A stretch of DNA of 64,000 nucleotides, taken from assembly GCA_004794785.1 (NCBI GenBank), contig SJOL01007141.1:585700-649699 (forward strand), given 5' to 3'. Positions 24,860 through 35,824 of the stretch are shown one piece after another. Made by a program: the position numbers and the translations under genes. Position 1 is the stretch's first letter, and each line of letters begins with the position of its first letter. Under the pieces are notes generated by a model. That model worked only from the letters and a program-made list of their open reading frames with translations. It was not told the origin of the DNA and did not search any database. Origin of the DNA: Opisthorchis felineus. Its lineage: Eukaryota > Platyhelminthes > Trematoda > Opisthorchiida > Opisthorchiidae.

Positions 24860-25290
24860 GTAGTAGTCGAGGTTTAAACTGAAATCATCTGATTTTCAAA
24901 CCAACTTGTTTTTCACAACAAACTCAACTGAATCTCTCGCTTATGATATTCTTCGACTGAATGTGCTGCACAAAGGCCGCCTCATGTTTCAGTTGACACG
25001 ACATTTGAGATATCGCTGTATCTCATAAAGGAAGTAACTTCATAAAGGAAACTACTCATAAGGTTGCTGAAAACTTTTCAATGGACTGATTTCGACAAAT
25101 ACTGTCAATCGCAAATCAATTTGGTTTTTACGAGAGACTCAACTGAATCTCTCGTTTGGGTTCAAGTAGAACATAAGGTTGACAGAAACTCGGGGGCTGC
25201 GCATACCTGACGAGCCACAAGAAGGGCGAAACAGGTCGTGGGCTGTCGAAGAGTTTTCAGCAACATCGTAAGTAGTCTTCTTTATGAAAT
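24860..25290. repeat. Hammerhead repeat, inverted arrangement (HHR copy 6)
   Basis: A minus-orientation arm and spacer unit (24860-25135, with TTTCAGTTGACACGACATTT and a TTGAGATATCGC stretch) is followed by a plus-orientation ribozyme unit (25150-25285). The ribozyme at 25201-25243 has CTGACGA and GAAA. Stem II is short by one pair, and stem III reads ACAGGT, which can pair as ACAG with CTGT further downstream. The repeat ends with a damaged GTAAGTAGT tail. Confidence 0.8.
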
Positions 25291-26220
25291 CATCTGTCAT
25301 TTGCCAATCGCGACAGGCGGGTAAATAGATCGACACATCTGGGACAGCTGGCGGGTCGTTATTCGAGAAATCGGGCAAACAAATTACATCGGTCAAGCTT
25401 AAGCATGTCCGTCCAGTAGCAATAAGGACATCGGACACCTTAGTTGCGACTTATCAATACGCCTCACTACTTTCCTGCTTTAAGGAAAGTAAAAACATAC
25501 TAATGGCTGCCGAAATATCAGTAGTTACTCCGGGATAAAACGACCTAGAAAATCACTCAAGTTGGTGAAGAGCTTGAGAGTCATATTCTTAGGAATTATT
25601 CCGATTACCAAAGTACGCTCGACTGTACCACTGATTTATTGAAAGTAACACGATATAACTCTTGATTGGGCATCTGCGCATTCACGTCTCTTCAGTTATC
25701 CGCGAGGTTTACGTTGTTCACCTCGGAAGAAGCAGTTATAGAGCCCTTTGTGACTTTTCAACAAAGTTCGAGCTCATTCACTGAAAGCGCGCATAAGATA
25801 ATTTACTCCATGGGTAACAACACTGGTGATACTCACGTTTATTGAGGCATACAACGGTCAAACTGTAAAGGCATGGTAATACATGAGAAAGAACTGTTTC
25901 ACCGAGTACGAGTTTACACCATCGGTAGTCCTCGACCATCGCAGAATGAAGTTACAAAACATTTGGTTGAGAACAAGTAACCACAGAAAAATCTACTCAC
26001 AATCTGATGAACTGCTCATATAAGTAACAGTTGGACTGGAATGTTGCTGGGAGTCTGTGGAACATAGCAACACCGAACCCCTTGCTTCTCATTCCCATAA
26101 GTTTGTGAACTTAATAATCCGGCTACAAATCGAGTGTCCTCACGATGAACTCGGAGCCTATAACTACCAGAGATCAAAGTGGCACGAACCGAGTATCGAA
26201 CATGTAAAATCATTCAAAAA
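25291..26220. other. No gene recognised
   Basis: No supported exon and no copy of the recognised repeat families. Confidence 0.4.
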
Positions 26221-26222
26221 TC

Positions 26223-26385
26223 GTTCAACTGTAACACCATTTCGGTACCTAGCTGCTATGTGACCTGCAGGAAGCACGTGGGCTGAGATTCCGCCAGGTG
26301 GCCCAAGTCTAGACAGCAGCAGTCTAGATTCCGTGGTTGGTTTTGAACCACGGAGCTTCCGGTCAGTACTTTTGTGCCTCGAACA
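26223..26385 (-). repeat. tRNA-derived SINE-like repeat, family A
   Basis: Minus-strand copy with GACCGGAAGCTCCGTGGTTC followed by AAAACCAACCACGG, then the CTGTCTAGACTTGGGCCACC body and a C-rich end. The A box region near 26370-26385 is degenerate. Confidence 0.65.
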
Positions 26386-28095
26386 TGTGGCCTATCAGGA
26401 TACCGTACGCAAAGCTTGTTAATGAAAAAAAGCTGGTAGCTGGTTGACATGGGCACTTAGTTCGAAACCAGCCCAACAGCCAATCGGACATACGAGTGCA
26501 CTCAAATCCATAGACTCTCCAGCGCCAAAAAGACCTGGGTTTCATCTCCACTTGACTCCGAGTCAGACAGAACCTACTGCACCATGCATCATATAAATGG
26601 CAGGCCTTGCAACACACTTACAAAAGAGTTATATTCAGGATATGTGTGAATCGTCTGTGGAGTTGATCGTCTCTCGTGATAAAAAAATTAGACACTCAGC
26701 TCAGGCGATAACATGGTCACGTTCCATCCAAAAATTCCAAATCTCGACTATCAGCTGACAAACACCAAGTGGTTCAAAGCCACAGAGGATTGTCTAAAAT
26801 TCAGATGCTTTCGTGCATAGGGTACATTGCATGTAGCCTTAGGGCAGAATTTATGCATAAGTATTTCCAAGTTGTGCGCAATAATGGAAAACTAGAAAAC
26901 AGAACAGTTCTTTTTAAGATGGTGGCTTATATGGATATCATTAAATCTGTCCTGATGGTGGACGACCTGACCGCTAGCTTGCTTACTTGCAAGGAGGCGT
27001 CCACGACTTTGTAAAAATCTATCAACAAACCCACCAGTGAGTTTCACTAGCTCAAGTTCCTTCTAGACTTCATGTGGAAGAAATGCTGAAGGAAATTCAA
27101 GCATGAACGCAATGAAGCACTGTAATGTCCTTCTATGGTAGTCGATGAAGGGACCAATGAGAAATAACGGCCCCAGAACGTGTACAGGCTGTGGATGGGC
27201 TAACCAATTAGGTGTATCTTGATATAAGTAGCACGTTCACTGTCCTCATTCTTCAATTTTGTCACAGGAACAGTAAGCCAATATTTCTGGGGCAAATTTA
27301 TCCCGAGCGATGGACAATTTTGCAAGAACCAATCACAAAAGGGTTTCTGTAGGAGGTAGCCTTTGTTCGGAGAGGGAATCAAGGTAGTCTCTTAAAAGGA
27401 AATCATACATCATGGTTCCGAAATTGTCAGTGTCCAGAAGAAAAATACACATTAGCTGCCATAAAAAAGTATCAGTGCTGAGAAGCTATTGACTTAGTTA
27501 AGTGGGAAGCCACAAATCTCGGAGAAACATGCATGTTGTTGGTAGGACACCGTTAATAGTCACGTAAGTTCTTCCATGAAAAACATCCAGAACCTGCTCT
27601 CTCTGCTGTCACTCACAAAGGATTCAAACGTAGTGACAACTGCATTTTGCTGGAAGCACGCTGCTTTTAGGGTGATCACACAGGTGATAACACAGAGCAA
27701 ACGTTGATAAAAAGCTATTTACTTAAGCGAATGCCTCCGGCCGAATTGGCTTGCATGAACTTAACAGGTTATTTGGTGTACTGGGCACAGTATCACCCCT
27801 CTGTCAGGACCCCACAAAAAGCAGGCAACCTGAACGTCATAGAGTGGTGATCGCAGCTGTGAAAGAGAATTTTAAATTTAAACCACCTTCAGGAGCGTCT
27901 TACACAAAAATCAGTCTGTACAGTGTCAGGCGTTTTCATCATTACCCAACCTTGTAAAACCAATTCCTTTCCTACTGACAACTTACTAGCCACAAATTTC
28001 ACTCTATGCTTAAAAAAACACGTTACCATACTAGCGACATCAAAACACCTGAAACTAGCAATGAAACGTGAGATGCAGTGAGCTTAAAAGTGTCA
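26386..28095. other. No gene supported
   Basis: Plus-strand frames at 26769-27014 and 27751-27957 look somewhat protein-like, and the second follows a possible acceptor ending AACAG at about 27767. Neither has a matching donor that I trust, nor a recognisable domain. No copy of the recognised repeat families. Confidence 0.35.
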
Positions 28096-28098
28096 TGA

Positions 28099-28505
28099 AT
28101 ATTAGCGAAATGCGCTCGTTTGCAAACAAATTTGGTTTTGCGGGAGACTCACCTGGAACCCAGCTGAATTTCTCGTTTATTATGTTTTCGAGCAATTGAA
28201 TGTGCTGCACCAGGCCGCCTCATGTTTCAGTTGGTACAATATTAGAGATATCGCGATACATGTATGGGACTTAGGAACATCATAAACGAGAGATTCAGCT
28301 GGGTTACAGGTGAGTCTCCCGCAAAACCAAATTTGTTTGCAAATGAGTGCATTTCGCTAATTTCATGCAGTTTGGGTTCAAGTAGAACATAAGGATGACG
28401 GAAACTCGGGGACTGCGCCTACCTGATGAGCCCCAACAAGGGCGAAACCGGTCGTGGGCTGTCGGACAATTTTAGCGACCTTATGAGTAGTGTATTACGT
28501 CCACG
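28099..28505 (+). repeat. Youngest hammerhead repeat with foldback arms (HHR copy 7)
   Basis: The left arm (28099-28184) and right arm (28277-28363) are near-identical inverted repeats separated by about 92 bases that contain the family spacer (GATATCGCGATACATG). The landmark TTTGGGTTCAAGTAGAACAT, the ribozyme (28417-28459) and the tail to about 28503 then follow. The close match of the arms suggests recent formation relative to the other copies. Open frames over it are incidental. Confidence 0.9.
28417..28459 (+). ncRNA. Hammerhead ribozyme, complete core and stems
   Basis: Stem I 5' strand GCCTAC (28417-28422), core box CTGATGA (28423-28429), stem II GCCC/GGGC (28430-28433 with 28440-28443) closed by the six-base loop CAACAA, core GAAA (28444-28447), palindromic stem III ACCGGT (28447-28452), cleavage-site C28453, and stem I 3' strand GTGGGC (28454-28459). 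Stem I pairs over six positions with one G-U wobble. All fixed positions of the natural hammerhead are present. Stem III is a loopless palindrome, so efficient folding should need two RNAs or tandem copies, as known for Schistosoma and newt satellite hammerheads. Cleavage is predicted between 28453 and 28454. Activity is inferred, not shown. Confidence 0.85.
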
Positions 28506-29004
28506 TTATGAATATTATTCACCGGCTACAACAAAAATCGTGAAATTCACATTCACATCACTGTCACTTGCACAGTCCTATTCCTGTCTTTGGGTAATTA
28601 TTCTGGTTAGTCCATACCAAAAGGGAGTATCACTGCACTCGAGTTTCGCCCTTATTAGAACTCATCAGACTCAGTGGTTGTTTAGGCAAAACCTGACAGA
28701 ATATAACCATTTTGCGATTCTTGATGTTCATCAGTGAGCGTCCTCTTTCGAAATAAGCCTTGATCCAAGCATCGCTTCTAAAGACCAGCCGGTTTTTTCA
28801 CACACACAACACGAAACATTTTAAATCCAGAAGGCAATAACTTGAGAGAAACAAGACCAGCGTAAGTGTTTGTCACTTTATTCCGTGAATCTGGCCTTAA
28901 TTTCTTCACTCCAGATTAAGACAGACCAGGTTTCTCTAGAGCAATCAACCTGATACGAAAAATGTGCTTCGCCAAACGGCGGAATAAAACTGACATTTTA
29001 TAGC

Positions 29005-29210
29005 AGTAACTCATTACTCGTAAGGTCGCTGAAAACCCTTCGACAGCCCACTATCGGTTTTGCCGTTCTTGGGGCTCATCACGTAGCGCAGTCCCCGAGT
29101 TTCTCCCAAACTTATGTTCGACCTGAACCCAAATTGCACGAGTAAGAACATCACAAAAATGAAAGATTCATGTGGGCCTCCCGTGAAAACCAAATTAGTG
29201 TGTAATTTTG
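29005..29210 (-). repeat. Hammerhead repeat, minus orientation (HHR copy 8)
   Basis: Read on the minus strand, the ribozyme zone (about 29050-29095) retains TGATGAGCCCCAAGAA, but C3 is replaced by G, stem II is mispaired (CGGC) and the GAAA box reads AAAA. Predicted inactive. The arm towards 29210 keeps the AAAACCAAATTAGTG landmark in plus orientation. Confidence 0.75.
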
Positions 29211-30478
29211 TTGTGCTAATCTATGGTGGTTTTGCAAGCTGCACTTCTGACTTGTTTGTTCCGAAAGGTCACAGCCAGGGTGGGACAGAGGACTTGCTAG
29301 ATGACATATGTTGGCTATAGCACATTATGCAATGCAGATGGACCAGAAAGCAACGAAATAAAGACTCGTCAGACTCCAGCAAGACGGTTTTTGCCTCCGG
29401 TTGAACGTGTACATGATCTGCATCCAATGGTTTGTACAAGTTTGTTAGAAAAACATCCAAATATTTAGTCTACCACAGCAAGGGTACACCGGGAAGGCAG
29501 AGGAGAGGTTCGTTTACTCAGAATTTACATGTGCAAAGATTTTTCCTGGGAAATTTTCCAAGAGATGAGGAGTGATTTGGCGTGGAAAGTACATGAAGCG
29601 GATGTAGGAGTCAGACTTATTGTCTTAACGAAGTAGCAAACGTAAGCAGGAAGGTTTTGTCCACCCCATTGACCTTACGCATCCAACCTTAAGGAAATTT
29701 CATCATGTAAACCCTCAATAAATATCCTGTCTTGAAAAAAGTTCCCGAGCTTTTGACTTCAGGGTTTAATGTACTGGCATTATTGAGAAGCTGCCACCGT
29801 TCAGTGTTACTACATATCTATTGAGGTGGCTTCAATCTGACGAGGAAGACCTTTGCTAATAATCGTTACTGTTGTCACGTTATGCAGTGAGAACAACATG
29901 GTTGCGGGATAAATTCATGCTGTGTGCTCTTTCCCGATATAAGACTTGTAAAACAGTATACGATACAAAATACAGTAGATTTATGTAATTCTACAACAAC
30001 GTGACCAATCAATAAACCAAGGTTTATCCTTAGGACATTCTGATCGCAATGAACAGGCTTAAAACGGTTAATCAGAGGAATACAGTGCCTTAAGGCGGAA
30101 ACGCCTCACTTGGCACATGGTTGCTGACAAATTGCCATGGGAAAGTATCGCACAGCTTTTTATGGAGAGTGCATTTCAAGCAGTCATTTTTCACAAAGTT
30201 TCCACAAGCTTCTTTGGCCTACTAAGAAAACCTGAACTACCTGTGTCTGCCTCAGATCGATGCCCTGAAAGCCAGACTTATTAGACAGGTTAATACGCAG
30301 GACCAGTTTTGCCAATTCTTACTAACCTGTCAGTTGTATTCCACACTAAATTCATCATCGTATAGTAAACCACACACTGATAAGATGGTAACAAAAATTT
30401 CGGAAGACTCTGCAGAAGGTTGAACTCGTGAGACTGGGGAATGTATGTGAAAAACTCTTTGGATGCTAACCCAAGTAG
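29211..30478. other. No gene recognised
   Basis: No supported exon and no recognised repeat. Confidence 0.4.
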
Positions 30479-30636
30479 GCATCAGCTAGAATCTCCGTCA
30501 TTAGGAATTAAACTTCCATCTAGAAAAACTGGCAGCATCTCAATTGAAGCAGAACTTGAACACTTGTTTGATCAACTCAAGGAAGTTCAGCCCACATCTC
30601 CTGAAGACGAAAAGTGTCTCAAAATGAACTTGATAG
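30479..30636 (+). CDS. Candidate exon, unknown acidic protein
   Basis: A frame open from an ATG at 30441 encodes a peptide containing LGIKLPSRKTGSISIEAELE, then HLFDQLKEVQPTSPEDEKC. It is followed by a good donor, ATAG then GTATCT at 30637. A weak acceptor ends GTAG at 30478; alternatively the ATG at 30441 is a first-exon start. The exon leaves in phase 1. The central part looks like a charged amphipathic helix. No family recognised. It lies about 0.5 kb upstream of the PLE remnant but is unrelated to it in frame or content. Confidence 0.38.
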
Positions 30637-31114
30637 GTATCTGTGCACCTTCCCAATGTACCAAATATCTTCTGTATAAAAAGAATACATAAAAGCTTTA
30701 CAGAAACTAAAAGGAAACCGCAATACCACTATACTGAAGCCACATGGGGAAACCGGCGCCATTCACCTAAACTAACGGGTGACCAAAATGAGAACAGTTT
30801 TAACCGATGAACAAACAGATAAGGTGATATTAGAAGAAACAAATTACTAGTGAATTATAGTCTTTTATTTCATGTCTTCACGTCTCAGACTGAGTTCGAT
30901 GTGGTGAAACCGGTCGGTACTCATGTGCCTCAGCTTTATAAAGTATCAAATGCTCACATCTGGTGTACCCATTTGCACAAATTTAGGTATCAGTGGTTCA
31001 TCTTGTCACTAACTAGCTAAAGAGTTGGCGGATATTCTTAGACCCACCCTCAAATCAAGCTTTAAAATACTGCTTGGAAGCACGTATGAACTTGACCCTA
31101 TCTAGAACATGTTG

Positions 31115-32340
31115 ATATCTCTTAAAAAATCATTTATTCGTTTGATGTGCAATCACTGTTCACCAACAACCCCTTATTGAAACTGTGGGTTTTTTGGCGA
31201 TCATCTTGAATCTCACGCATGTCTCGGCAGACTTTCCAGTCTCAATCTTGAAGACTTTGTTTCACTATGTGTTAAGGATGTAAGGTTTTTTTTCCAAGGA
31301 ACCAACTATAAGCAAGTTGATGGTCGCCATGAGGAACTCTGTGGGAGGGACCCTAGGTGACATTTTAATGGCCGAATTCGGGCAGTCAGCAGGGGACAAA
31401 AAAAGCGAGGAAACCTGAATAAAAGGTACTTAGGTGATATTTCGCTCATCACAAACATTGAAAGAGAGGCCACTCTCTGTTTTCAGTGCTCTCCACCAGA
31501 ACCCTTCATTCAACTGCGAATTCGAGCAGGACACGTTTTGATCACCAGAAATCCCGACGATACTATGTCTCGCTGCGTAAATCGGATACCAACATCTAAA
31601 CTGTACGAGTTTCTGTCCGCTACGGGGTACAAACGTATGTTAGTACTGACTTTATTCCATGGGGCTAGACAAATTTTCACCTCGGATACACTCAACGGGG
31701 AAAATGAAATGTTGAAAGATGTTCTGCGGCCAAATAACTATCCTGACCAGTTCATCTAGAAGCACTTCGATTAGAGTGATAATCCGAACGTGGCACTCAA
31801 AGTACCGAAAAAGGGCATTTAGTTTGATGTTCCTTAGGCTAATGATCATGCTTTCGGCCCATTTAGGCGGACACTAAACGTATTCCTGCACCGGACTAAC
31901 AATGCAGCAGAGTTGTGTGTGAAAGCATATACACGGTCTATGTTAGTTCCACCTATAAAAATGCCGACCTCTGTTTTATCTACAACTTGTTGCATTAGGC
32001 ATTTCAGCTGCAGTTTCGGCGATAAGTATATCCGCAAAACTGAGAGAAAGCTTGGAAAGTGAGTAAAGGTACATGTGCCCAAAAAACTACGTATCGCGTC
32101 ACCCGACTCTAACCCAACACCGATCGAATCCAAGGTCATATCGATGATCGCTCGGCATCTAATTTGTACAGGTCAGAGAGTTGAACTCAGATCATTGTTC
32201 CAGGTCTTAGCATGAAGCAGGCTTACACAAGAGTTGGGGTTTTTTGTGGTCATATTGAGTAACCTTTTTAAGCCCCTCTTCTGCATTCAGAAAGATCTGA
32301 AGGTCAAGCTGGGCCTGCCTTGGTTTTATTGATAATTCAC
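31115..32340 (+). mobile_element. Decayed Penelope-like retroelement (PLE copy 1)
   Basis: Reading through several frameshifts and stops, the characteristic PLE parts occur in order. RT motif A is SFDVQSLFTNNP (31138-31173). Motif B is YKQVDG then, one base out of frame, AMRNSVGGTLGDI (about 31307-31365). Motif C is RYLGDISL (about 31424-31447), where the usual YxDD is lost. The connecting domain is LVLTLFHGARQIFTSDTL (31640-31690) with NNYPDQFI before a stop at 31757. A GIY-YIG-like region is CIRHFSCSFGDKYIRKTERK (about 31991-32050), and the usual end is LGLPW near 32325. The original start is missing. The ORF at 31538-31759 is a fragment of it. The family comparison is from memory of metazoan PLEs. 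Confidence 0.85.
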
Positions 32341-33666
32341 GTTGTTTTAGAAGTATACATATGTTGTCAACTGCACCATGCTATGTATCATACGATGTTT
32401 TGCACGTTTTGCGGTGGAAGAGTGTACGAAACCAATTCCTCCCGGAAGCCTACAGTTCTCACCGTCTTATGCAAATTGATCAGGGGATCACTGTGAACAA
32501 AAACTAAATTTTCTTAGTCTTGCACAGTTTTGGACTTCCTTAAACCTCAGGCAAGCAATACACTGAGGAAAAAACAGTTTAACTACTTCTCGATGGCATT
32601 TCCCATAAAGATGAAGCACTTGACATGTGATCTGAAGGTTGGAAAACATACTAACCATGCTGACAGAAGCACACGACTGGACTACAGCAACTGGAATGCA
32701 GAGTTTAAAGTTGGCAAACTGATCACGCGATTCACCAGTAGAAACACAGTACCCCATGTATGGTGATCTTCGAATAGCTTCGCCTATGTTAAGGTCGTGT
32801 ATAGTTACATAACTCGCTCTCTCTTTTTCCGACCAAATTAGGATGCGTTTCCATCGAGGGACGTAGTCTGTTCACGCTTACCTAACGCATCGTTGTGCTC
32901 AACGACTGTCCGCCTATATGCATATACATGTCCCCAAGATTTGCATTTCTCGGTAGTAGACGGTTTCAGGATTTGTGGAATCCGTGGTCTGCGCAGTTAT
33001 TCTGTGTTTTTCCCCCAAGCGGAACGAGGGTGTAATGACTCGAGCTTCGGTCTAACTAGGGCTCATCAGCAGTGCACACACACACATCCTAGAACAGATG
33101 GAATTATCCACAAACGACCACAAAGGTCTAAGTTTTATCAGTCAATTCATAAAGACTGAATAATCCCCTTGATGTGCAGCAAAACACAATTTACTTCACA
33201 TCTTCCTCATTAAATGCACTTTTTTTATTCCTGTATCATGACGTAGTCCCCTATCAAAGATGATCACATCTACAGGATACTGCCATTGATTGTTCTACAA
33301 TCGTAATCAGTCAATCAGGTGCTTGCTTGTTGAATGGCATCATGTGAACTCTGTTGATAAATCTGCCTCCCGCCTCGTTTAGGTCTCTGAAACCCACTGA
33401 CCGATTAGCTTGATGGTTATAACTATGGTTTTAATCTATTCAGCGATTGCGGAAGTCTCACCACAGGTGCATTTTGTATACGTCTTTCCTGGAGAACACA
33501 CTAGCTCCTAAATGAAAACAGCCGCTGAGACAGTAAGGGAAGAAGTTGTACCAAGGACTTACACCAACACTAAAGTGACGACGCGGTCACTAAAGGTTAA
33601 AGATTCCATCACAATAATAATACCTTCGAAATCTTATGAGTGAGGTCATACTTCTCATGTGGACAG
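32341..33666. other. No gene recognised
   Basis: Overlapping frames on both strands at 32488-32766 and a plus frame at 32893-33159 lack splice support. No recognised repeat. Confidence 0.4.
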
Positions 33667-33809
33667 GTTTAAAACAGGTGTACAAGATTTCATCCCTATC
33701 CGATGCGATCTGCTGACGCGATTGCTCAACGAAAAACTTTCTGAACACAAAACGCTTTCGCACCTAACTTGTAAATATGTGTTATTTCACAGGGAATTTC
33801 AAGCTCTTT
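33667..33809 (+). CDS. Candidate internal exon, possible TMEM143/DUF3754-like piece
   Basis: The acceptor GGACAG and a near-consensus donor GTAAGTATTC (33810) bracket a frame encoding TGVQDFIPIRCDLLTRLLNE, then KLSEHKTLSHLT and VLFHREFQAL. The spacing of FIP, an Arg, a double Leu pair and FHxEF resembles the conserved start of TMEM143/DUF3754 family proteins (mitochondrial membrane proteins of unknown function). This is a resemblance from memory only. The exon enters after two bases of a codon. An AG at 33791-33792 (TATTTCACAG) could alternatively start a much shorter exon. No partner exon could be matched to the family downstream. Confidence 0.38.
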
Positions 33810-35135
33810 GTAAGTATTCTGATGATCATGCCTTACTTTGAAGTGTAATTGTAACAGTCACCGTTGAAAACAGTGAAGACTCTGATTTTTCAACCACAAT
33901 CTACTGGATTATTGAATTGTTTTTACCTAGTTATATACGAGACGACTCTCACAATCCCAGGTACTGAGTAAAGAAGGGTAAAAGGATTTAAAGACCACCC
34001 ACCCTCAGCAACAAACTGAATTTTTCCATATTTGCCAGGCGTAAAACATGCAACCGAAACGCAGTGGATGAAAATACGATCGATCAGCTGCAACCATTTA
34101 TGCTGGCCTCAGTGGGGAGTACCAGCAAATTTAAGTGTTGGTCTGTCCTTGCTGGCTGTGCTCTACCCTTGGGCCAACAATAGCATATGTCAAATGCAGA
34201 TACCACAGAAGCACCGTTACATGGTTTGGAATGAGCCCCGGTAACCGTCATCTTCTTGGTTGGAGTGAGTAGAGAATGTGGTGTGCTACGCGCGATCTGT
34301 GGTGTAAGATCATGTGATCAGTGTTCGGTTACAGTTCACATAATCATAAGTGCACAGGAGATGAGGCTGCTCAAGAAAACGATGTCAAAACATGGCATCT
34401 TTTGGCTGCAAATACCGCTGACCATGTGTGACATATTCTGCTCCACAGCGGGGCCGATGGTTTGCGAAAATTCTAGAGTAACTTGAAGGGCCACATGTTA
34501 TGCACAACTGATCAGAATTAGAGTTGGAAAATTTTTCAAACTTTTCTAAAGCCCTATCCGTTGACTTTTTTGACTTACTGAAAGAGATAGTCAAATTGAC
34601 GGATTGGTCTGTCTTCCAGACTTGGGAGCACTACTCAAAAGAGAGTGAACAAGAGGCAAGTCAAATTTTGTTTTGTGGACAACTGATAACTTCAGCTGTA
34701 GAAAGATCACCCAGAAAAACCTACCACTATTGGTTTCCTGCGCTATGTGTTCCCCTTGGAATAGTCCAGTCGAAGTTGGGTTTTTTCTGAGCGCTACTCA
34801 TCACTGAGTGTGGTCTCTCAAGAGGAAGAAATCTATGCCTGAAGAGAGGTACAGCCTAAACCGAATCGGACAAAAGCTCTAGTTAAAAAGTTCCCCGTCA
34901 ATGGTCCCACTACGATGTCGCAATGGCCTCCCTCCGGGTAAAATACGTGAAAATTGTTCACTTGATTTGGTGTACATATTCCAAAAAAAGTCGGCTAATT
35001 TGCTTAGAACTTATCCTGAAGAAGACTCATGTACGCTAGTAGAAAGCAGTCTTCCTTGAGCAATCTGAAGACTTGCAGTAATTCAGCATAAACATAATTC
35101 CTACATACCGTGCAAACCGAGACACGAAGCGGCTT
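33810..35135. other. Weak exon-like stretches only
   Basis: Near 34050-34196 a good acceptor (TTTCCATATTTGCCAG) is followed by a plus-strand frame of 47 codons ending in TAG (IDQLQPFMLASVGSTSKFKC in its middle). Near 34524-34787 a frame reads FSNFSKALSVDFFDLLKEIV onward. Neither could be tied to a family or to the exon at 33667, and both may be chance. Confidence 0.25.
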
Positions 35136-35139
35136 TTGT

Positions 35140-35380
35140 GAAGTACATTCAGTTGAAGAACATCATAGACGAGAAGCTCAACTGGGTTTCAATCGAATCC
35201 CCCGTTAAATCCGAATTAGTGTGCAAATGAGTGTAGTTCGTGAATTGCGTGTAATCTGGGTTCACGTGGAACATGAGGTTGACCAATAACCGAAGACTAT
35301 GCCTATCTGATGAACCCCGAAGAGGGCGAAACTGGTCGTGGGCTGTTGGGGAAGTGAGGAGCATTCCGTCAGGAAAACTT
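35140..35380 (+). repeat. Hammerhead repeat with near-complete ribozyme (HHR copy 9)
   Basis: The ribozyme at 35301-35343 has GCCTAT, CTGATGA, stem II with three G-C pairs and one A-C mismatch next to the core, GAAA, ACTGGTC (a palindrome with one wobble) and GTGGGC. It is second best after the copy at 28417. The arm lies upstream with TCCCCCGTTAAATCC and GTGTGCAAATGAGTG. Confidence 0.85.
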
Positions 35381-35824
35381 CGAAGCAAAATGTTCATTAC
35401 TCCCTTCAAGATCAGTGAACAAAACAACACCAAGATAATCCAACCTGAAAAAAAGTTGACCTAGTTCTGTACGTAATCATGTTCAAGTGCTTTTTTCCTG
35501 GAGTTTCGCGAAGCAAGAATCACAATTCTGATCTAGCGACTTCAACACCTGACCAACAGTGTTGATTAGCCAGTTTGATAAGTCGCAAAATGAAAAATTT
35601 CAGCGCAGTTTGAATTCCTGGACCATGAGTTACAACTAATCAAACGATGGGTGATAGAAACCCATGCAATCCTGTTTAGTTTTACCGCTATGATGTTTCA
35701 ACAAATTTCACTCTTTTTCTCACTTAGCACGGCAGCTCGGTGATATTTTACTCTGTATGGTGCAAAATTAAAATGAACCGTTGATTGGTCAGATGTAAAG
35801 CCGCAAACCTGAGAGTTAATTTAA

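Noticed and set aside
34050..34196. Cys/Trp-containing peptide that at first recalled a Frizzled or Smoothened cysteine-rich domain
   Set aside because: Cys spacing does not fit the domain and the frame stops soon after; the similarity rests on a single Cys-Trp pair.
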